Assembly (NCBI GenBank): GCA_022410635.1
Contig: JAJVDF010000133.1
Location: 633,089-697,088, forward strand
Length of the DNA: 64,000 nucleotides
Source of the DNA: Tretioscincus oriximinensis
Lineage: Eukaryota > Chordata > Lepidosauria > Squamata > Gymnophthalmidae
Direction: 5' to 3'
Part shown: in pieces, positions 40,620 to 51,870 of the stretch
How the letters are laid out: every line of letters starts with the position of its first letter
Position numbering within the stretch: position 1 is the first letter of the stretch
Program-made: the position numbers and the translations under genes
The notes under the pieces: model-generated
Told to the model about the DNA's origin: nothing
What the model saw: only the letters and a program-made list of their open reading frames with translations
Databases searched by the model: none

Positions 40620-41150
40620 CCCCCCTTGGATCTATGAGGCGGGAGGCCACGACAGTGAAGAAACCCAAACTCTGCAGTCCCTTCCCCCTGCCCTCCCCAG
40701 AAAAGCCACGCCCCCAAGGGGAAAGGCCACGCCCTCTGCTCCCCAGCGACCGACCGAGCTGACCAACATTCGTCCCCGCCCGCCCCCCGGGCTCCCCCGC
40801 CCTTCCCCACAGCTCACCTGCCTGCCGGCCGCCTTGTTCCCCTCCGCTCAGCCCCAGGCGAACGGACGGAGGCTGAACGTCGGCGGCGGCGGCGCGCAAC
40901 CGGAAACGGAAGCCCCAGCAGCGACGGAGGAGGCGCGGAGGACGGAACCGGAAGTGACTCGCTGCCCACGGCGATGAGTCCGTTGGGGGGGCGTACAATG
41001 CGATCGGTAAGGGACGCGTCCTCGAAAGTCCTAGAGCGGTCTCACCTTCGAGGCGGGACGAGGGAGACCTGCCGGATTTCCGGCTGCGCCATTTTGCGTG
41101 GCCTTTAGCGCGCGCGCGCGCCTGGGCATCACCATAGCAACGGGATAGCG
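40620..41150 (-). promoter_or_regulatory. PRPF3 CpG-rich promoter
   Basis: High CpG; ETS-like sites CGGAAACGGAAG (40,900-40,911) and ACTTCCGGTTCCG on the minus strand (40,941-40,953), and CGCCATTTTGCG at about 41,087. No TATA box. A GGGGAAG-rich purine run lies at 40,490-40,590. Confidence 0.7.
40818..40950 (-). other. PRPF3: Probable PRPF3 non-coding first exon
   Basis: Minus strand reads GGCCGGCAGGCAG|GTGAGC at 40,818, a strong donor in a CpG-rich setting about 1.1 kb upstream of the coding start. The 5' boundary is a guess. Confidence 0.6.
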
Positions 41151-41371
41151 CGCCTTCCTTCATCCTTCCATCACTGAAATGTGGTTCGAAGGCTGAGCCG
41201 TGCAGACGGGGGCGCGCGGCAAAAACATGGGGAGCAGCAACCTGAACCCCACGAGCGTCTCCCCCGAGCCCTGGTTTTATTTAAAATGATTTATATCCTG
41301 CCCTTCACCAGTTGCCCCAGGGCGGGCAGCAAAAGGACCAGCAAAACAGCAAAAATAATAACACGGGTGTG

Positions 41372-41965
41372 AGAGACAGGGAGAAATGCAAGATCCTACA
41401 TCTGGGCAAAGAAAATGAAGACTGCACATACACGTCTGAGCAGCAGCACGGGTGAAAAGGGCCTGGTGTATTGGTAGATCACAGCCTAAACATGAACTAA
41501 TAGTGTGAAGCAGCTGCAAAAAAGGCAAACACCATCCTGGGGTGTATTAAGAAAAATATAGAATCTCAATCACCTGAAGTAATTATTCCTCTCTGCAGTA
41601 CTTTGGTACGACCACACTTGGACTCCTGTGTTCAGTTCTGGGGGCCCCAATTTAAAAAGGACGTTGATAAACTAGAGCAAGTTCAAAAGAGAGTTACAAG
41701 AATGGTGAGTGGTCTGGAAACCATGTCCTATGAGGAAAGATTAAAGGCTCTAGGGATGTTTAGTCTGCAAAGGAGAAGACTGAGAGGAGACTTGATAGCT
41801 GCCTACAAATACCTGAAGGGCTTATCACAGAGCAGAGGGATCAGCCTTGTTCTCATTGGCACAGGAAAGGTCTAGAAATAATGGGATGAAACTGCAAGGG
41901 ATGAGGTTTAGATATCGGAAAAAACTTTCTGGGTTATAAACCAGTGGAACAGGTTGCCACAGGAG
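41372..41965 (+). mobile_element. CR1 LINE, 3' third, lacking its terminus
   Basis: Encodes VRPHLDSCVQFWGPQFKKD and [20 protein letters not shown]; nearly parallel to the 25,622 copy but it ends after CAGGTTGCCACAGGAG and runs into a fold-back arm (41,968-42,060). Confidence 0.92.
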
Positions 41966-42429
41966 GGCCTGCCACAATCTATACTGGAATGTGGATGGGC
42001 AAGCTCTGTCCCAAGATGTTACCCAGAATAAGGCTGTGTTAGACAGGGCCTAAGACGCCTGGAGAAGACACAGCTGTTCCCCCTCGCCTTTGGCTGAGCC
42101 AAATATTCCCTGCTCCTTGAAGGCACTGTTGTGTTTTTAGACTTGTATTTTTAAATTGCTTTATTTTAATTTGTCTTTATCATTTTTTATTGTGATCCAC
42201 CTTGAGACCTTTGAGTATAGGGCGGAATATAAATGTTCAGTAAATAAACAATAAAGTCTGGATTCTCAACCTCGCTGGTGTGCCCAGATCCAATTCAAAT
42301 GCACAGAGAGTAGGAAAGTATTTTTACTCCTTATTTTGGCATCAATTAAATAACACTTAAATTCAGATCATTCCCAAAGCATCTTCCCCAGAACAAAAGC
42401 AAGCCATGAATGAATAACAAAACAGTTTT
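41966..42429. other. Intergenic region between MRPS21 and PRPF3 (remainder)
   Basis: A fold-back repeat half (41,968-42,060, CCCAGAATAAGGCTGTGTTA), then a SINE- or LINE-type tail (42,180-42,250, ACCTTGAGACCTTTGAGTAT with AAATAAACAATAAA) and unique AT-rich DNA. No gene. Confidence 0.6.
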
Positions 42430-42438
42430 CAAACTGCA

Positions 42439-42444
42439 TTTATT
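42439..42444 (-). terminator. Candidate MRPS21 polyadenylation signal
   Basis: Minus strand AATAAATAAATG about 335 bases after the stop codon. Weakly supported, as A-rich repeats are common here. Confidence 0.4.
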
Positions 42445-42776
42445 TATTTCTTGAACAATTCATTGCCAGAAAGGAAGAAAACAGCCTAAACCACAACAGG
42501 CAATAATCTGCATAACTATTTTGCATTTTATATATATATATATATATATTACACATAATATTCTGCATACAGCTTGTTTGAACAGAAAGAATGGTCGGTG
42601 ATGTTAGCTTTTCCACAAATGCTACTGAACTGAGAAATGGTTTTGAAAAACGCTCCTCCTGATNATTCTAATGTCAGATANGTGTTAGAAAGACCCAATT
42701 TGGNATCTGAAAGCCTTCAGGGGCAAATCCCAAGGCTGCTGCAATAAAAGTCTTCTCTCTAGGAAGAACACAGAAC

Positions 42777-42957
42777 TTAGCATCCAGGCCAGGGATCTTG
42801 GCGATGCCTCCGAGCAACAAAGCTGATCTTCCGTGCCATTTCTGCATTATAGATTCCGCGGCACAGCTCATATGCCACCCGGCGCCGCTTCTGGCAAGGT
42901 TTTTCATAGTATCGCCGCCGCTTGGCCTCTTCAATAATCCCATCCATGGTTAGGATT
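42777..42957 (-). CDS. MRPS21: MRPS21 coding exon 2
   Basis: Acceptor CTTTTCAG; residues 28-87: [19 protein letters not shown] through DPWPGC, then TAA at 42,777-42,779. Confidence 0.96.
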
Positions 42958-44532
42958 CTGAAAAGGCAAAGAATAAGGGATTTTAGGGCAAACTGAGAAG
43001 GAAAAGATACTTTCTAGGAGTGAACAAGCAAAGACAACCTGTTAAAGAAAAATCCGCAAGACCAAAACTGGAAGACAGTAGCAAGTTTTATTCCATATGG
43101 AAGAGAGATCTCCAAAGAACTCTAACTTTAGCACAGCTGTGCATTGGTTTTTATACACAGATTTTTATTGGTTACTCATCTTCACATATCACTTGAATCA
43201 GCGAATCAGTATACATTTAATAATGCAAGTTTAGCAACTTATATATGCAAACACAGCAAGAATAATAAGATTTCTTAAGACTTCCTGATTACCCCCAGCC
43301 CCTATGCGTCAAGCACTATTTATGAAGTTGTGGTCATCGACAGACAGTCTCTGGGTGCAACCTTTGTCTTACATTGTCAGCAAATCTTTACTTAGCACCC
43401 AGTTGTCAGCATTTCCCCTTTACCCTAAATCTTTAACTTATGATTACTGGCCTTCTATAATATGGTCATGCCTAAGCAAAGCTTCAAAGTTTCTTTCACA
43501 AACCCAGATAAGCTAAGAAGTGGGAAGGGACAATTAGGCAGGGGGAAGAAGTATGAAGGAGATTAAGAAGAGGTGAAGGCCAAGCAAAGCATCTTATAAA
43601 CAGAGTGGCTCCCAAAATGAGCCAGTTTGGTGTAGTGGTTAGAGTGTTGGATTCTTATCTGATAATCTCCTGGTTCGATTCCACACTCCTCCAAGAAGCC
43701 AGCTGGGTGATTGTGGGCCANTCACAGTTCTTTAGAACTCTCCCGGTTCGATTTCACAGTTCTTTGAACTCTCTCAGCCCCACCTACTTCACAGAGTGTC
43801 TGTTGTGGAGAAAGTAACAAAAGCTATGTGCACACACCCCCCCCCCATGGTTGGCTGCCCTGAGACCTTCGGGTATATGGTGGGATATAAATATAAATAA
43901 ACATTACATTCGATTTTGACAGTAAATATCAAAATCAGGTAAACAAACAAGAGAACACAAGGCAGACCAAAATGAGGGGGGGTGCTGACCCAATGATTCT
44001 AGAAAGCCCTTCCAACTCTTTGATTCTATTTACTTTATGGCATTACTACTGGATGACTGGACAAGAATTCGTTTAGCAAGATCGATTTCTATTGGCTGCT
44101 ATGAAAGCCTACGTTCTTTCCACCTGCCCCTTCTCNTAGTCTAATTAAATCAGGGGAGAGTAAAACGGGGTAAGGTGCCCCACAATTTATGAGACCCAGA
44201 TGNGTGGCATACAATCCCAAGGAACCCGAGGTCTGAAAATGAAAGCTCCCCCTGCGGGAAGCTTCCTTAGGGACACAGAGTTACAGAAATCTCTTACACC
44301 TATACCAATGGAAGACCCTTAAAAAGCTTTGTCCGGTGCAGAATTGTTGCAAAAACCAGGATTGTTTGGCTTAGCAGAGGGCATAACAAATATGGGGTGG
44401 GAGNGAAGGTACAAAAACATCCTAGGGAACAGAGGGCGAGTCAAAATACCTGGTGAGTACTCGGTAGGCAGCTTCCACATTGCCATCAGGCACCATCACA
44501 GTACGGGCAATGAACTTCAGATGCCTGGACAT
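42777..44532 (-). CDS. MRPS21: MRPS21, mitochondrial ribosomal protein S21 (complete)
   Basis: Component bS21m of the small subunit of the mitochondrial ribosome. Two coding exons (44,450-44,532 and 42,777-42,957) join in frame to 87 codons plus stop, the length I know for the human protein. The sequence begins [20 protein letters not shown], continues [20 protein letters not shown], with the basic block [14 protein letters not shown], and ends [11 protein letters not shown]. High arginine/lysine content fits rRNA binding. Lies between CIART and PRPF3 on the same strand as in human. A start at 44,532 is supported by family alignment and a preceding acceptor (GTTTCAG near 44,570). Confidence 0.96.
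42958..44449 (-). other. MRPS21 intron between coding exons
   Basis: Holds a tRNA-derived SINE (43,621-43,905) and otherwise unique DNA with no exon signal. Confidence 0.75.
43621..43905 (+). mobile_element. tRNA-derived SINE, full length with internal duplication
   Basis: GCCAGTTTGGTGTAGTGGTT, CTGGTTCGATTCCACACTCC, then the CAGTTCTTTAGAACTCTC and CAGTTCTTTGAACTCTC segment appears twice, tail ATATAAATATAAATAAAC. Confidence 0.88.
44450..44532 (-). CDS. MRPS21: MRPS21 coding exon 1
   Basis: Residues 1-27 plus two bases; donor ACCAG|GTATTT. Start codon in GAAATGTCC. Confidence 0.94.
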
Positions 44533-44649
44533 TTCCAGCGACGTTCTTCTGCCTCTGGGACTGAAACAAGAACAGCTCCACCTTCTGAGCTACAGACAAA
44601 AGGAAACGGTGGGTGGGGGGCTGCAACAGGAATAGGGCTTGGCCATCCA

Positions 44650-44775
44650 CTTGCCAGTGTAGGCTATGGCAGGCTCTATATGACTCATCCGCATGCCAGT
44701 TGGACATGTAGGCATGGCAGTCTACACTAGAATGCGGATGGTAGATTCTTATTCCAAGATATCGCCCAGAATAAG
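44650..44775. repeat. Fold-back repeat copy
   Basis: GCCAGTGTAGGCTATGGCAG, then CATGGCAGTCTACACTAGAA and CCCAGAATAAGGTTCAG. Confidence 0.65.
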
Positions 44776-44804
44776 GTTCAGTACGAATTCAACTTTGTGT
44801 TACA

Positions 44805-45895
44805 TAAGAACATAAGAACATAAGAAGAGCCATACTGGATCAGGCCACAGCCCATCAAGTCCAGCATTCTGGGCAGTCCGAACAGAGGAAAGCAAAATAT
44901 GCGCCTGTTCATGACTCCCTGCAAATGGTATTTCAGGAGTCCTGCTTGTAGCTCCATCCCAGAGGCAACATCCAGATATCCTTCCTAGTATCCATTTATA
45001 CCTTTAGTGTCCATAAACCTGTCTAGTCCTGTCTTGAAACTATCCAAGCTGTTAGCTACCACTACCTCTTCAGGAAGTAAATTCCACAGGCCGATGACCC
45101 TCTGNGTGAAAAAATACTTTCCTTTGTCTGTTCTCACTTTTCTACCCAACAGTTTTAAGGAGTGCCCTCTGGTCCTTGTGTTGTGTGATAGAGAAAACAT
45201 TTTTTCTCTATTCACCCTGTCGATCCCATGCATGATTTTGTACACTTCAATCAGATCACCCCTCAAACGTCTCCTTTCAAGGCTGAAGAGGCCCAAACNT
45301 TGCAGCCTGACTTCGTAAGGNAGGTGCTCCAGGCCCTTGATCATTTTTGTTGCCCTTTTCTGCACCTTCTCCAGTTCCAAAATATCCCTCTTGAGATGTG
45401 GTGACCAGAATTGAACACAGTATTCCAAATGTGGCCTCACCACAGATTTATAAAGTGGCAAAACAACATTTGCTGACTTGTTTTCGATTNCTTTCCTAAT
45501 TATCCCCAACATGGAATTTGCCTTTTTTGCTGCTGCTGCACATTGGGTTGACATTTTCATTGAATTGTCCACTAACACCCCAAGATCCTTTTCTTGCTCN
45601 GTCACAGAAAGCTTGGTTCCCATCAGGTGGTAGGAGTAATTGGGGTTCTTTGCCCCAATATGCATGACCTTGCACTTGCTTAAGTTGAAGTGCATTTGCC
45701 ACTTTGATGCCCACTCACCCAATATCAATAAATCACTCTGGAGTGCCTTACAATCATTTTCAGTTTTCACCACCCTGAACAGTTTAGTGTCGTCAGCAAA
45801 CTTGGCTACTTCACTATTTACCTCGGCATCCAGATCATTTATAAATATATTGAAAAGCAAGGGTCCCAGTGTTTGCACATGAGNTCTGTTATTTC
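44805..45895 (-). mobile_element. CR1 LINE, longest copy
   Basis: Minus-strand frame open for about 297 codons: GPLLFNIFINDLDAEVNSEV, AKFADDTKLFRVVKTENDC (FADD catalytic box), HFNLSKCKVMHIGAKNPNYS, EKDLGVLVDNSMKMSTQC and YCVQFWSPHLKRDILELEK. Ends with inverted TTACATAAGAACATAAGAAC. Several N bases but few stops, so probably a relatively young insertion. In the MRPS21 5' intron. Confidence 0.95.
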
Positions 45896-46044
45896 CTATC
45901 CACTAGCAAGGTTGGAAAAAAAAAAAACAGGATAGGAAAGCTGCAGCTTTAAAGCTGAAACAGGAGTAGCTTCTATATGTAATGTTTGCTGAAGTTTCCT
46001 CTTGTCGATGAGGATGAGGTTCCAGACCTAAACAACAACAAACT

Positions 46045-46400
46045 GCCGGCTTCCTATTTCTCACCTTCCTGCATAATTCCTGTTTTATGGTTCTCTGTCG
46101 TATTTCTGCCTGCTTTTCTATGATGTTTTTTCACAATGACAATTCTAAAAAGCCTGGGTGCCCAGCAGCTTCACGAACATGACAGCAGAAACAGCAGCCC
46201 AAATGTAAAGAGAGTGAAGGGGCTGTTGTTGTGCTGGTGGTAGGGGATGCTAGGAAGTGTAGGCCGAGCAGCGGGCAGCCTCTTCCACCAAGTCTGCCTG
46301 CGGACTACAGCTCCCAGCCTGCACCACAGCGAGCTCTTTAACCAATCTGCACCAAATCCCACCCACGGGAAACATTTTTTCTGCTTACACGAAGCTGGCT
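46045..46400 (-). repeat. Unclassified interspersed repeat, copy 3
   Basis: Reversed modules: TTTCTGCCTGCTTTTCTATG, GGAAGTGTAGGCCGAGCAGC, CGGACTACAGCTCCCAGCC, TTTTTTCTGCTTACACGAAG. Confidence 0.7.
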
Positions 46401-46528
46401 AGNAGGCATGTCTATATGAGATTAGTGGCCCCTCAGCCATACCCTAAGGGCTCCCCTAATCCCCACCTATTGATGGGGTCCCCAGGCACCTTCCTCTATT
46501 AGGAGACCCAAGCCACCCCTTGCCTCAC

Positions 46529-46740
46529 CTGGAGAAGGAGACCATCAATCCATCCCCGCCCCTGAGGCTTCTTCCTGCGCAGGGGGNCAGTAATTTAGGT
46601 CGGGGGAGATCCCTTGCGGCCTGCGCCCCCTTAGGACAGCGTGGATGCTCCCTTGACCCCCGAAGGACAAAAGCTCCTAAGCCTCCACGCGGGCCTACTT
46701 CCGGGTTCCCCCAGTCGCCTTCCCATTACGTACTTCCGGT
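46529..46740 (-). promoter_or_regulatory. MRPS21 promoter and probable non-coding first exon
   Basis: Donor-like CTCCAG|GTGAGG on the minus strand at 46,529. CpG-rich sequence upstream carries two TACTTCCGG ETS-like sites (about 46,697 and 46,731). No TATA box. Confidence 0.6.
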
Positions 46741-46984
46741 GCAGGCTGGCGAAGAGGCCTAGCTAGCCCTGGTAGCCTAGGCAACCGTAGAATTTTTTTC
46801 CCCCTCCTAAACTACAACTCCCATGACGCCCAGCAGCGCCTGCCAAATTGGTGTAGACACGTGAATTGAGAATATTTGGGGAGTTCCTTTCCTACCTGAG
46901 GGTTTGACATCCAAAACCAGGACAGGAGGAGTGCAGTCCCAATGGGCGTGGAGAAGAGGCAGTTGCAGCACGTGTTTTGGAGGC

Positions 46985-47110
46985 ATGATAAGGCGCGCCT
47001 GCTAAAGTTTCCTCTTCGACACGCCCATCAAAGCTTCTGCTCCTCTTGCAAAGCCTGTTGCAGGCATAAGGCGCGCCTGCCAAAATTTCCCCTTTGACAC
47101 GCCCACACCG
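46985..47110. repeat. Degenerate tandem duplication
   Basis: Two roughly 66-bp units: CATGATAAGGCGCGCCTGC...AGTTTCCTCTTCGACACG and CATAAGGCGCGCCTGC...AATTTCCCCTTTGACACG. Confidence 0.7.
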
Positions 47111-47335
47111 AAGGTGCTGCTCGCTTGCCCTTTTTAATTTGATTTATTTATTGTTTTGCAACTCTGTGGCATCAGGCGCCTGCTAAAATAAGAATAAAAA
47201 GAAGAGCTGGGTTGTTCTACCCTTCCTGTCTCTCCTGAAGGGACTCAAAGCCGCTTACAAGCTATTTTTCGCTCGGAGGCTTCCATTCGTCTTCCCCACC
47301 ACACTGAGAGGGTGGTCCCTATTCGCCTACTTGCA

Positions 47336-47905
47336 ACAAAAATGATCAAGGGCCTGGAGCACCTCCCTTACGAAGTCAGGCTGCAACGTCTGGGCCTCTT
47401 CAGCCTTGAAAGGCGACATTTGAGAGGTGATCTGATTGAAGTGTACAAAAGCATGCATGGGATGGAGAGGGAGAATAGAGGAAAATGTTTTCTCTGTCAC
47501 TCAACACAAGGACCAGGGGGCCCTCCTTAAAACTGATGGGTAGAAAAGTGAGAACAGACAAAGGAAAGTATTTTTTCACCCAGAGGGTCATCGGCCTGTG
47601 GAATTTACTTCCTGAAGAGGTGTTGGTAGCTAACAGCTTGGATAGCTTCAAGGCAGGACTAGGCAGGTTTATGGACACCAAGGGTATAAATGGGTCCGAG
47701 GATGGATGTCTGGATGTTGCCTCCGGGATGGAGCCACAGGCAGGACTCCTGAAATACCATTTGCAGGGAGTCGTGAACAGGGGCATATTTTGCTTTCCTC
47801 TGTTCGGACTGCCCAGGGGCATCTGGTGGGCCTCTGTGTGACACAGAAGGCTGGACTTGATGGGCTGTGGCCTGATGCAGGATGGCTCTTCTGATGTTCT
47901 TACAT
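47336..47905 (+). mobile_element. CR1 LINE 3' end
   Basis: [20 protein letters not shown] and [20 protein letters not shown] are readable; ends GGCTCTTCTGATGTTCTTAC. It abuts a truncated tRNA-Lys-like SINE at 47,200-47,333. Confidence 0.9.
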
Positions 47906-48439
47906 AATTGCTCACCTTGAAACAGCTAGCTTGGCCGAAGCTAAGGCCAGGAGAAGGCGCTCACCCTTCCCCACAGCAGATACACAGCCTCCAACGCTGA
48001 CCTGTCTGTCTGTTGCTATTGCATGCCAACGTGCCTCACAGTGCCCAGTGGGGAAAGGGCCTCAGAATTCGACGCCACTTGAGGCTCAGGAAGAGCAGTG
48101 TCCAGCAAAGCTTGCCTCCAAGTGCTTCGTATCTTCTTTGACTAACAAAAGNGGGGTACCAATGATCAACATTGGCATACTGGATCCAGCAATATTGCCA
48201 GCGCAGTGGGAGAGAGGAGACATGCAAGGATGACACACATTTGTGGTACCTGCTGAACCCCAAAACCATGCGCCCACCTGCCAATTCTCTATCCAGTGTG
48301 TATCANAATTCAGGTACACCAGATCAACTGCAGCTTTGAAAGTGCAAATAAAGCCAGGGATGGGTGCGTGGGGCCTCCATTTGCCATCAGGGATAGACTG
48401 GCACCCAGCCAGTCAGCCGCCCTGCCCTGGTTGTCAGCA

Positions 48440-48790
48440 ACAACAAACGAGCAGCTTCTGGTTTCCTGTCTTCAGGCAGAATTCCTGTTTCTGCCTTCAT
48501 GGTTGTTAGTTGCATTTCTGCCTGCTTTTTTACATTGGTTTTCCATGACACCAAGCGCTTATTATAAACACTTGCCCAGTAGCTTCGTGAAGCTGGAATC
48601 AGCAGCAGCAGCCCAAATGTGAAGAGTTAAACAGAGCTGTTGTTGTCCTGGCGGAGGGTCCTGCTGGGAAATTAAGTCTGAACAGCAAGCAGCATCTGCC
48701 CAGCCTGCACGGGCCCCTGCCCTGCAGACTACAGCTCCCAGCCTGCACCTTAGATAGCCCAGTCTATAGCCAATCAGCAGTCACGGAAAT
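48440..48790 (-). repeat. Unclassified interspersed repeat, copy 4
   Basis: GCATTTCTGCCTGCTTTTTT, GCCCAGTAGCTTCGTGAAGC and GACTACAGCTCCCAGCCTGC. Confidence 0.7.
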
Positions 48791-49136
48791 GCAATTTATA
48801 TTCTTATTTTTCAATGTTAAAAATAATATGCATTTAAAAAGAATAGCTTTAGTTGAAAGATCGGTACTTTAACGAAGGAACGTTTTAATTCTGGCACACA
48901 GTTCCAATTAAAAATGTATTAACGTAAGATCTTAGCGTTAATTGTCTTTACTCTGGCCTTTATTTTCAATTATATCTGTATGTTCTTTCACGCTTCGGCA
49001 TGAGATCGCAGTTAGAAATGTACGTTCAAGTGTGTTATTAAAGCCAACAGAGATCATTACTCTTGAAAATACTGAAGTGAGCTACAAAAGGTGAAAGTTT
49101 AATGATCCAGGTACAGAGGACATTGGTTGTTTGAGA

Positions 49137-49380
49137 GCCAGTTTGGTGTAGTGGTTAGAGTGTTGGATTCTTATATCAGGTCGTCTCCACGGTTCAATTC
49201 CTCACTCCTCCACGAAGCCAGCTGGGTGACCTTGGGCCAGTCAGTTCTTTGGAACTCTCTCAGCCCCGCCTACTTTACAGGGTGTCTGTTGTGGAGAAAG
49301 CAACAGAAAGCTCTATGTGCCACCCTCTGGTTGGCTGCCCATAGGGTGGGGTATAAGTACAAATAAATAAAATAAATAAA
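49137..49380 (+). mobile_element. tRNA-derived SINE, full length
   Basis: GCCAGTTTGGTGTAGTGGTT, CTGGGTGACCTTGGGCCAG, tail AAATAAATAAAATAAATAAA. Confidence 0.9.
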
Positions 49381-49501
49381 ATAAATTGGTTGTGATTCAG
49401 CTTATTAAAACGATTCCAGAAACCCCTGGGAATAAATCTATACTGTTAAAACGTTAGGAGAATTAACTTGCAGGGAGAATTTTGTTTCAATATACTGTAA
49501 T

Positions 49502-49506
<5 letters not shown>

Positions 49507-49575
<69 letters not shown>
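49507..49575. repeat. (TA)n microsatellite, about 34 units
   Basis: Perfect TA run. Confidence 0.97.
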
Positions 49576-49578
<3 letters not shown>

Positions 49579-49814
49579 GCAGTTGTAATTAGACAGCAAA
49601 GATCTTCATGAACCAATAAGGAAGAACAGAAGGAGGAGCCTTCTTTATTCAAAGGATAGAAATATATTTCTTGTAATCCAATTACTTTGATTACTCAATT
49701 ACTTTGGGTACCCATGTTTACAAAAATATATAATAAATTATTTTTTGAGGCTTCATCAATTTTTTGCCCAAAATAGGTTTATTAAGAATTTTTGGGCTCA
49801 GTCTCCATATCAGA

Positions 49815-50425
49815 AGAACCTAAGAAGATGCATATTGGATCAGGCCACAGCCCACCTAGTCCAGCCTTATGCCCCACACAGAGGCCCACCAGATGCCCCT
49901 GGGCAGCCTGAACAGAGGAAAGCAAAATATGCTCCTGTTCATGACTCCCTGCAAATGGTGTTTCAGGAGTCCTGCCTGTTGCTTCATCCCGGAGGCAACA
50001 TCCAGACATCCATCCTAGGACCCATTTATACAATTTATAACCTGTCTAGTCCTGTCTTGAAGCTATCCATGCTGTTAACTACCACTGCCTCTTCAGGAAG
50101 TAAATTCCACAGGCCGATGACCCTCTGGGTGAAAAAATACTTTCCTTTGTCTGTTCTCACTTTTCTGCCCATCAGTTTTAAGGAGGGGCCCCTGGACCTT
50201 GTGTTNTGTGATAGAGAAAACATTTTTCTCTATTCACTCTGTCGATCCCATGCATGATTTTGTACACTTCAATCAGATCACCTCTCAAACGTCGCCTTTC
50301 AANGCTGAAGAGGCCCAGANGTTGCAGCCTGACTTCATAAGGGAGGTGCTCCAGACCTTTGATCATTCTTGTTGCCCTTCTGCGCCTTCTCTAGTTCCAC
50401 AATATCCCTCTTGAGATGTGGTCCT
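49815..50425 (-). mobile_element. CR1 LINE 3' end
   Basis: Begins AACCTAAGAAGATGCATATT, an altered CR1 terminus, and runs back through GTGAAAAAATACTTTCCTTT and TTGTTGCCCTTCTGCGCC. Confidence 0.9.
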
Positions 50426-50680
50426 TTGGAGACCCCTTATTCTATTTATAACAAACGGTTCCCTGACCAGGAAATGATTTAAAATCATTGGCGAAATAGC
50501 AGTGTTGACAAAATCTCCTTCTTGAAGCCGGTGAGCTAGAATCCAGTTCTCCATAGCCTTTGGAGGTCCTTATTTTTATTCGTAACCCCAGCATATGAAA
50601 TGACCTTTACTGTGGTGACCCAAAGCTTTTGAGCCCCACTGGAAGCACATGAAGCAGTGGTTTTTTGATGCCCACGAGTG

Positions 50681-51020
50681 CCAGTTTGGTGTAGTGGTTA
50701 GAGTGTGGGACTCGTACCTGGCAGTCTCCCGGTTCGATTCCCCACTCCTCCATGAAGCCAGCTGGGTGACCTTGGGCCACTTACANTTCTTTGAACTCTC
50801 TCAGCCCCACCTACTCCACAGGGTGTCTGTTGTGGAGAAAGCAACAAAAGCTATGTGCTGGNTGACCTTGGACCAGTCACAGTTCTTTGAACTCTCCCTG
50901 CCCCACCTACTCCACAGGCTGTCTGTTGTGGGGAAAGCAACAAGAGCTATGTGCACCNCCTGTGGTAGGCCGCCCTGAGACCTTCGGGTATAGGNCGGGA
51001 TATAAGTACAAATAAATAAA
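50681..51020 (+). mobile_element. tRNA-derived SINE with duplicated body
   Basis: Head GCCAGTTTGGTGTAGTGG and B-box GGTTCGATTCC, then the segment from the TGACCTTGG motif through TCTGTTGTGG occurs twice (50,765-50,856 and 50,862-50,953). Tail ACAAATAAATAAAG. Confidence 0.9.
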
Positions 51021-51089
51021 GGCCTGGTCAAACTTCGCATACAAGCACACACGCCACAAAACATCATTGTGCAAACTCTGCAGCGCCTT

Positions 51090-51095
51090 TTTATT
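51090..51095 (-). terminator. Candidate CIART polyadenylation signal
   Basis: Minus strand AATAAA about 220 bases past the CIART stop codon, with a C-rich downstream stretch. Confidence 0.6.
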
Positions 51096-51315
51096 GACAG
51101 CTCAGATTTTGCATCATTCTTTGCAAACTCATTTTTTAAAAAAAGTGCTTTAAAAAAGTCGGGGGGAGGGACAGGGAGGGGCGGCGCTAGGGGCACANGC
51201 CCTGGATTGCCATGTATGTAACGGGAGGCGGACATTTTCCTTCAGTGCAGAAGACCGTGGTAGGTGCAGGCAAGTTTACATTCACACTTTTCGGGAGATC
51301 TGCCTGACCTGGAGA

Positions 51316-51870
51316 TCAGGAATGGGAGCAACGCAGGGGCCTTCCATAGGCCGAGGTCTGTGACTGTGGCTCCTTACTCAAGGCGGGCAAATCGGGCAGA
51401 GATCGCCAGTGGGAGCTCTGCCCAACCTTGGAGAGGCAGCCGCCTGGCACAGCCACACTGCCCGGCAGGCTCTGGCAGCGGGGGAGCTCCCCGGGCCCCG
51501 GAAGCTGACTCTTGGATTGGCAGCAAGCTGGAGCCCTGCGGAAGGGAGTCATGGAAGCCGCCCGCCCAACGGCCGCTGGACTGACTGGGTTGTTTGGGAG
51601 GAAGATGACCACTCCATAGGCCTCGGCGTTCATCCTGGCCAGAGCTTCTCGGAAAGCGGGGTGGGGGTGGCCGACGTCCACGTGGGCCATGGGGGGGTTC
51701 GGAATGGGGACGGTGTGGATCCAGGTCAAGTTCATGGGAGGCCAGTCGCTGGGGGCCGGAGTGGCCCCTGCATACGGAAGACCGGGTTGGGCCCCTGGCT
51801 TCTCGGGGGTTCGCTCTGAGGCAGGGTGCTGGGCAGGCCTTCCGAGGGGACCCTCCTCTGGGGAAGGCTG
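51316..51870 (-). CDS. CIART: CIART last coding exon
   Basis: Acceptor CTTCTCAG. 184 codons: proline-rich start (QPSPEEGPLGRPAQHPAS), conserved WPPMNLTWIHTVPIPNPPMA, AYGVVIFLPNNPVSPA, then a serine-rich end closing RPLRCSHS. Stop TGA at 51,316-51,318. Confidence 0.93.
   Translation of the reverse strand, partial: QPSPEEGPLGRPAQHPASERTPEKPGAQPGLPYAGATPAPSDWPPMNLTWIHTVPIPNPPMAHVDVGHPHPAFREALARMNAEAYGVVIFLPNNPVSPAAVGRAASMTPFRRAPACCQSKSQLPGPGELPRCQSLPGSVAVPGGCLSKVGQSSHWRSLPDLPALSKEPQSQTSAYGRPLRCSHS

Larger units (their letters stand above)
46750..51080. other. Intergenic region between CIART and MRPS21
   Basis: No supported gene. Includes a GGCGCGCCTGC-containing repeat pair (46,990-47,100), a SINE piece (47,200-47,333), CR1 (47,336-47,905; 49,815-50,425), an unclassified repeat (48,440-48,790), SINEs (49,137-49,380; 50,681-51,020) and a TA microsatellite. 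Confidence 0.75.

Noticed and set aside
40477..41163. 228-codon minus-strand frame at the PRPF3 promoter.
   Set aside because: GC-rich promoter and purine-tract artefact; overlaps the non-coding first exon and has no recognisable domain.
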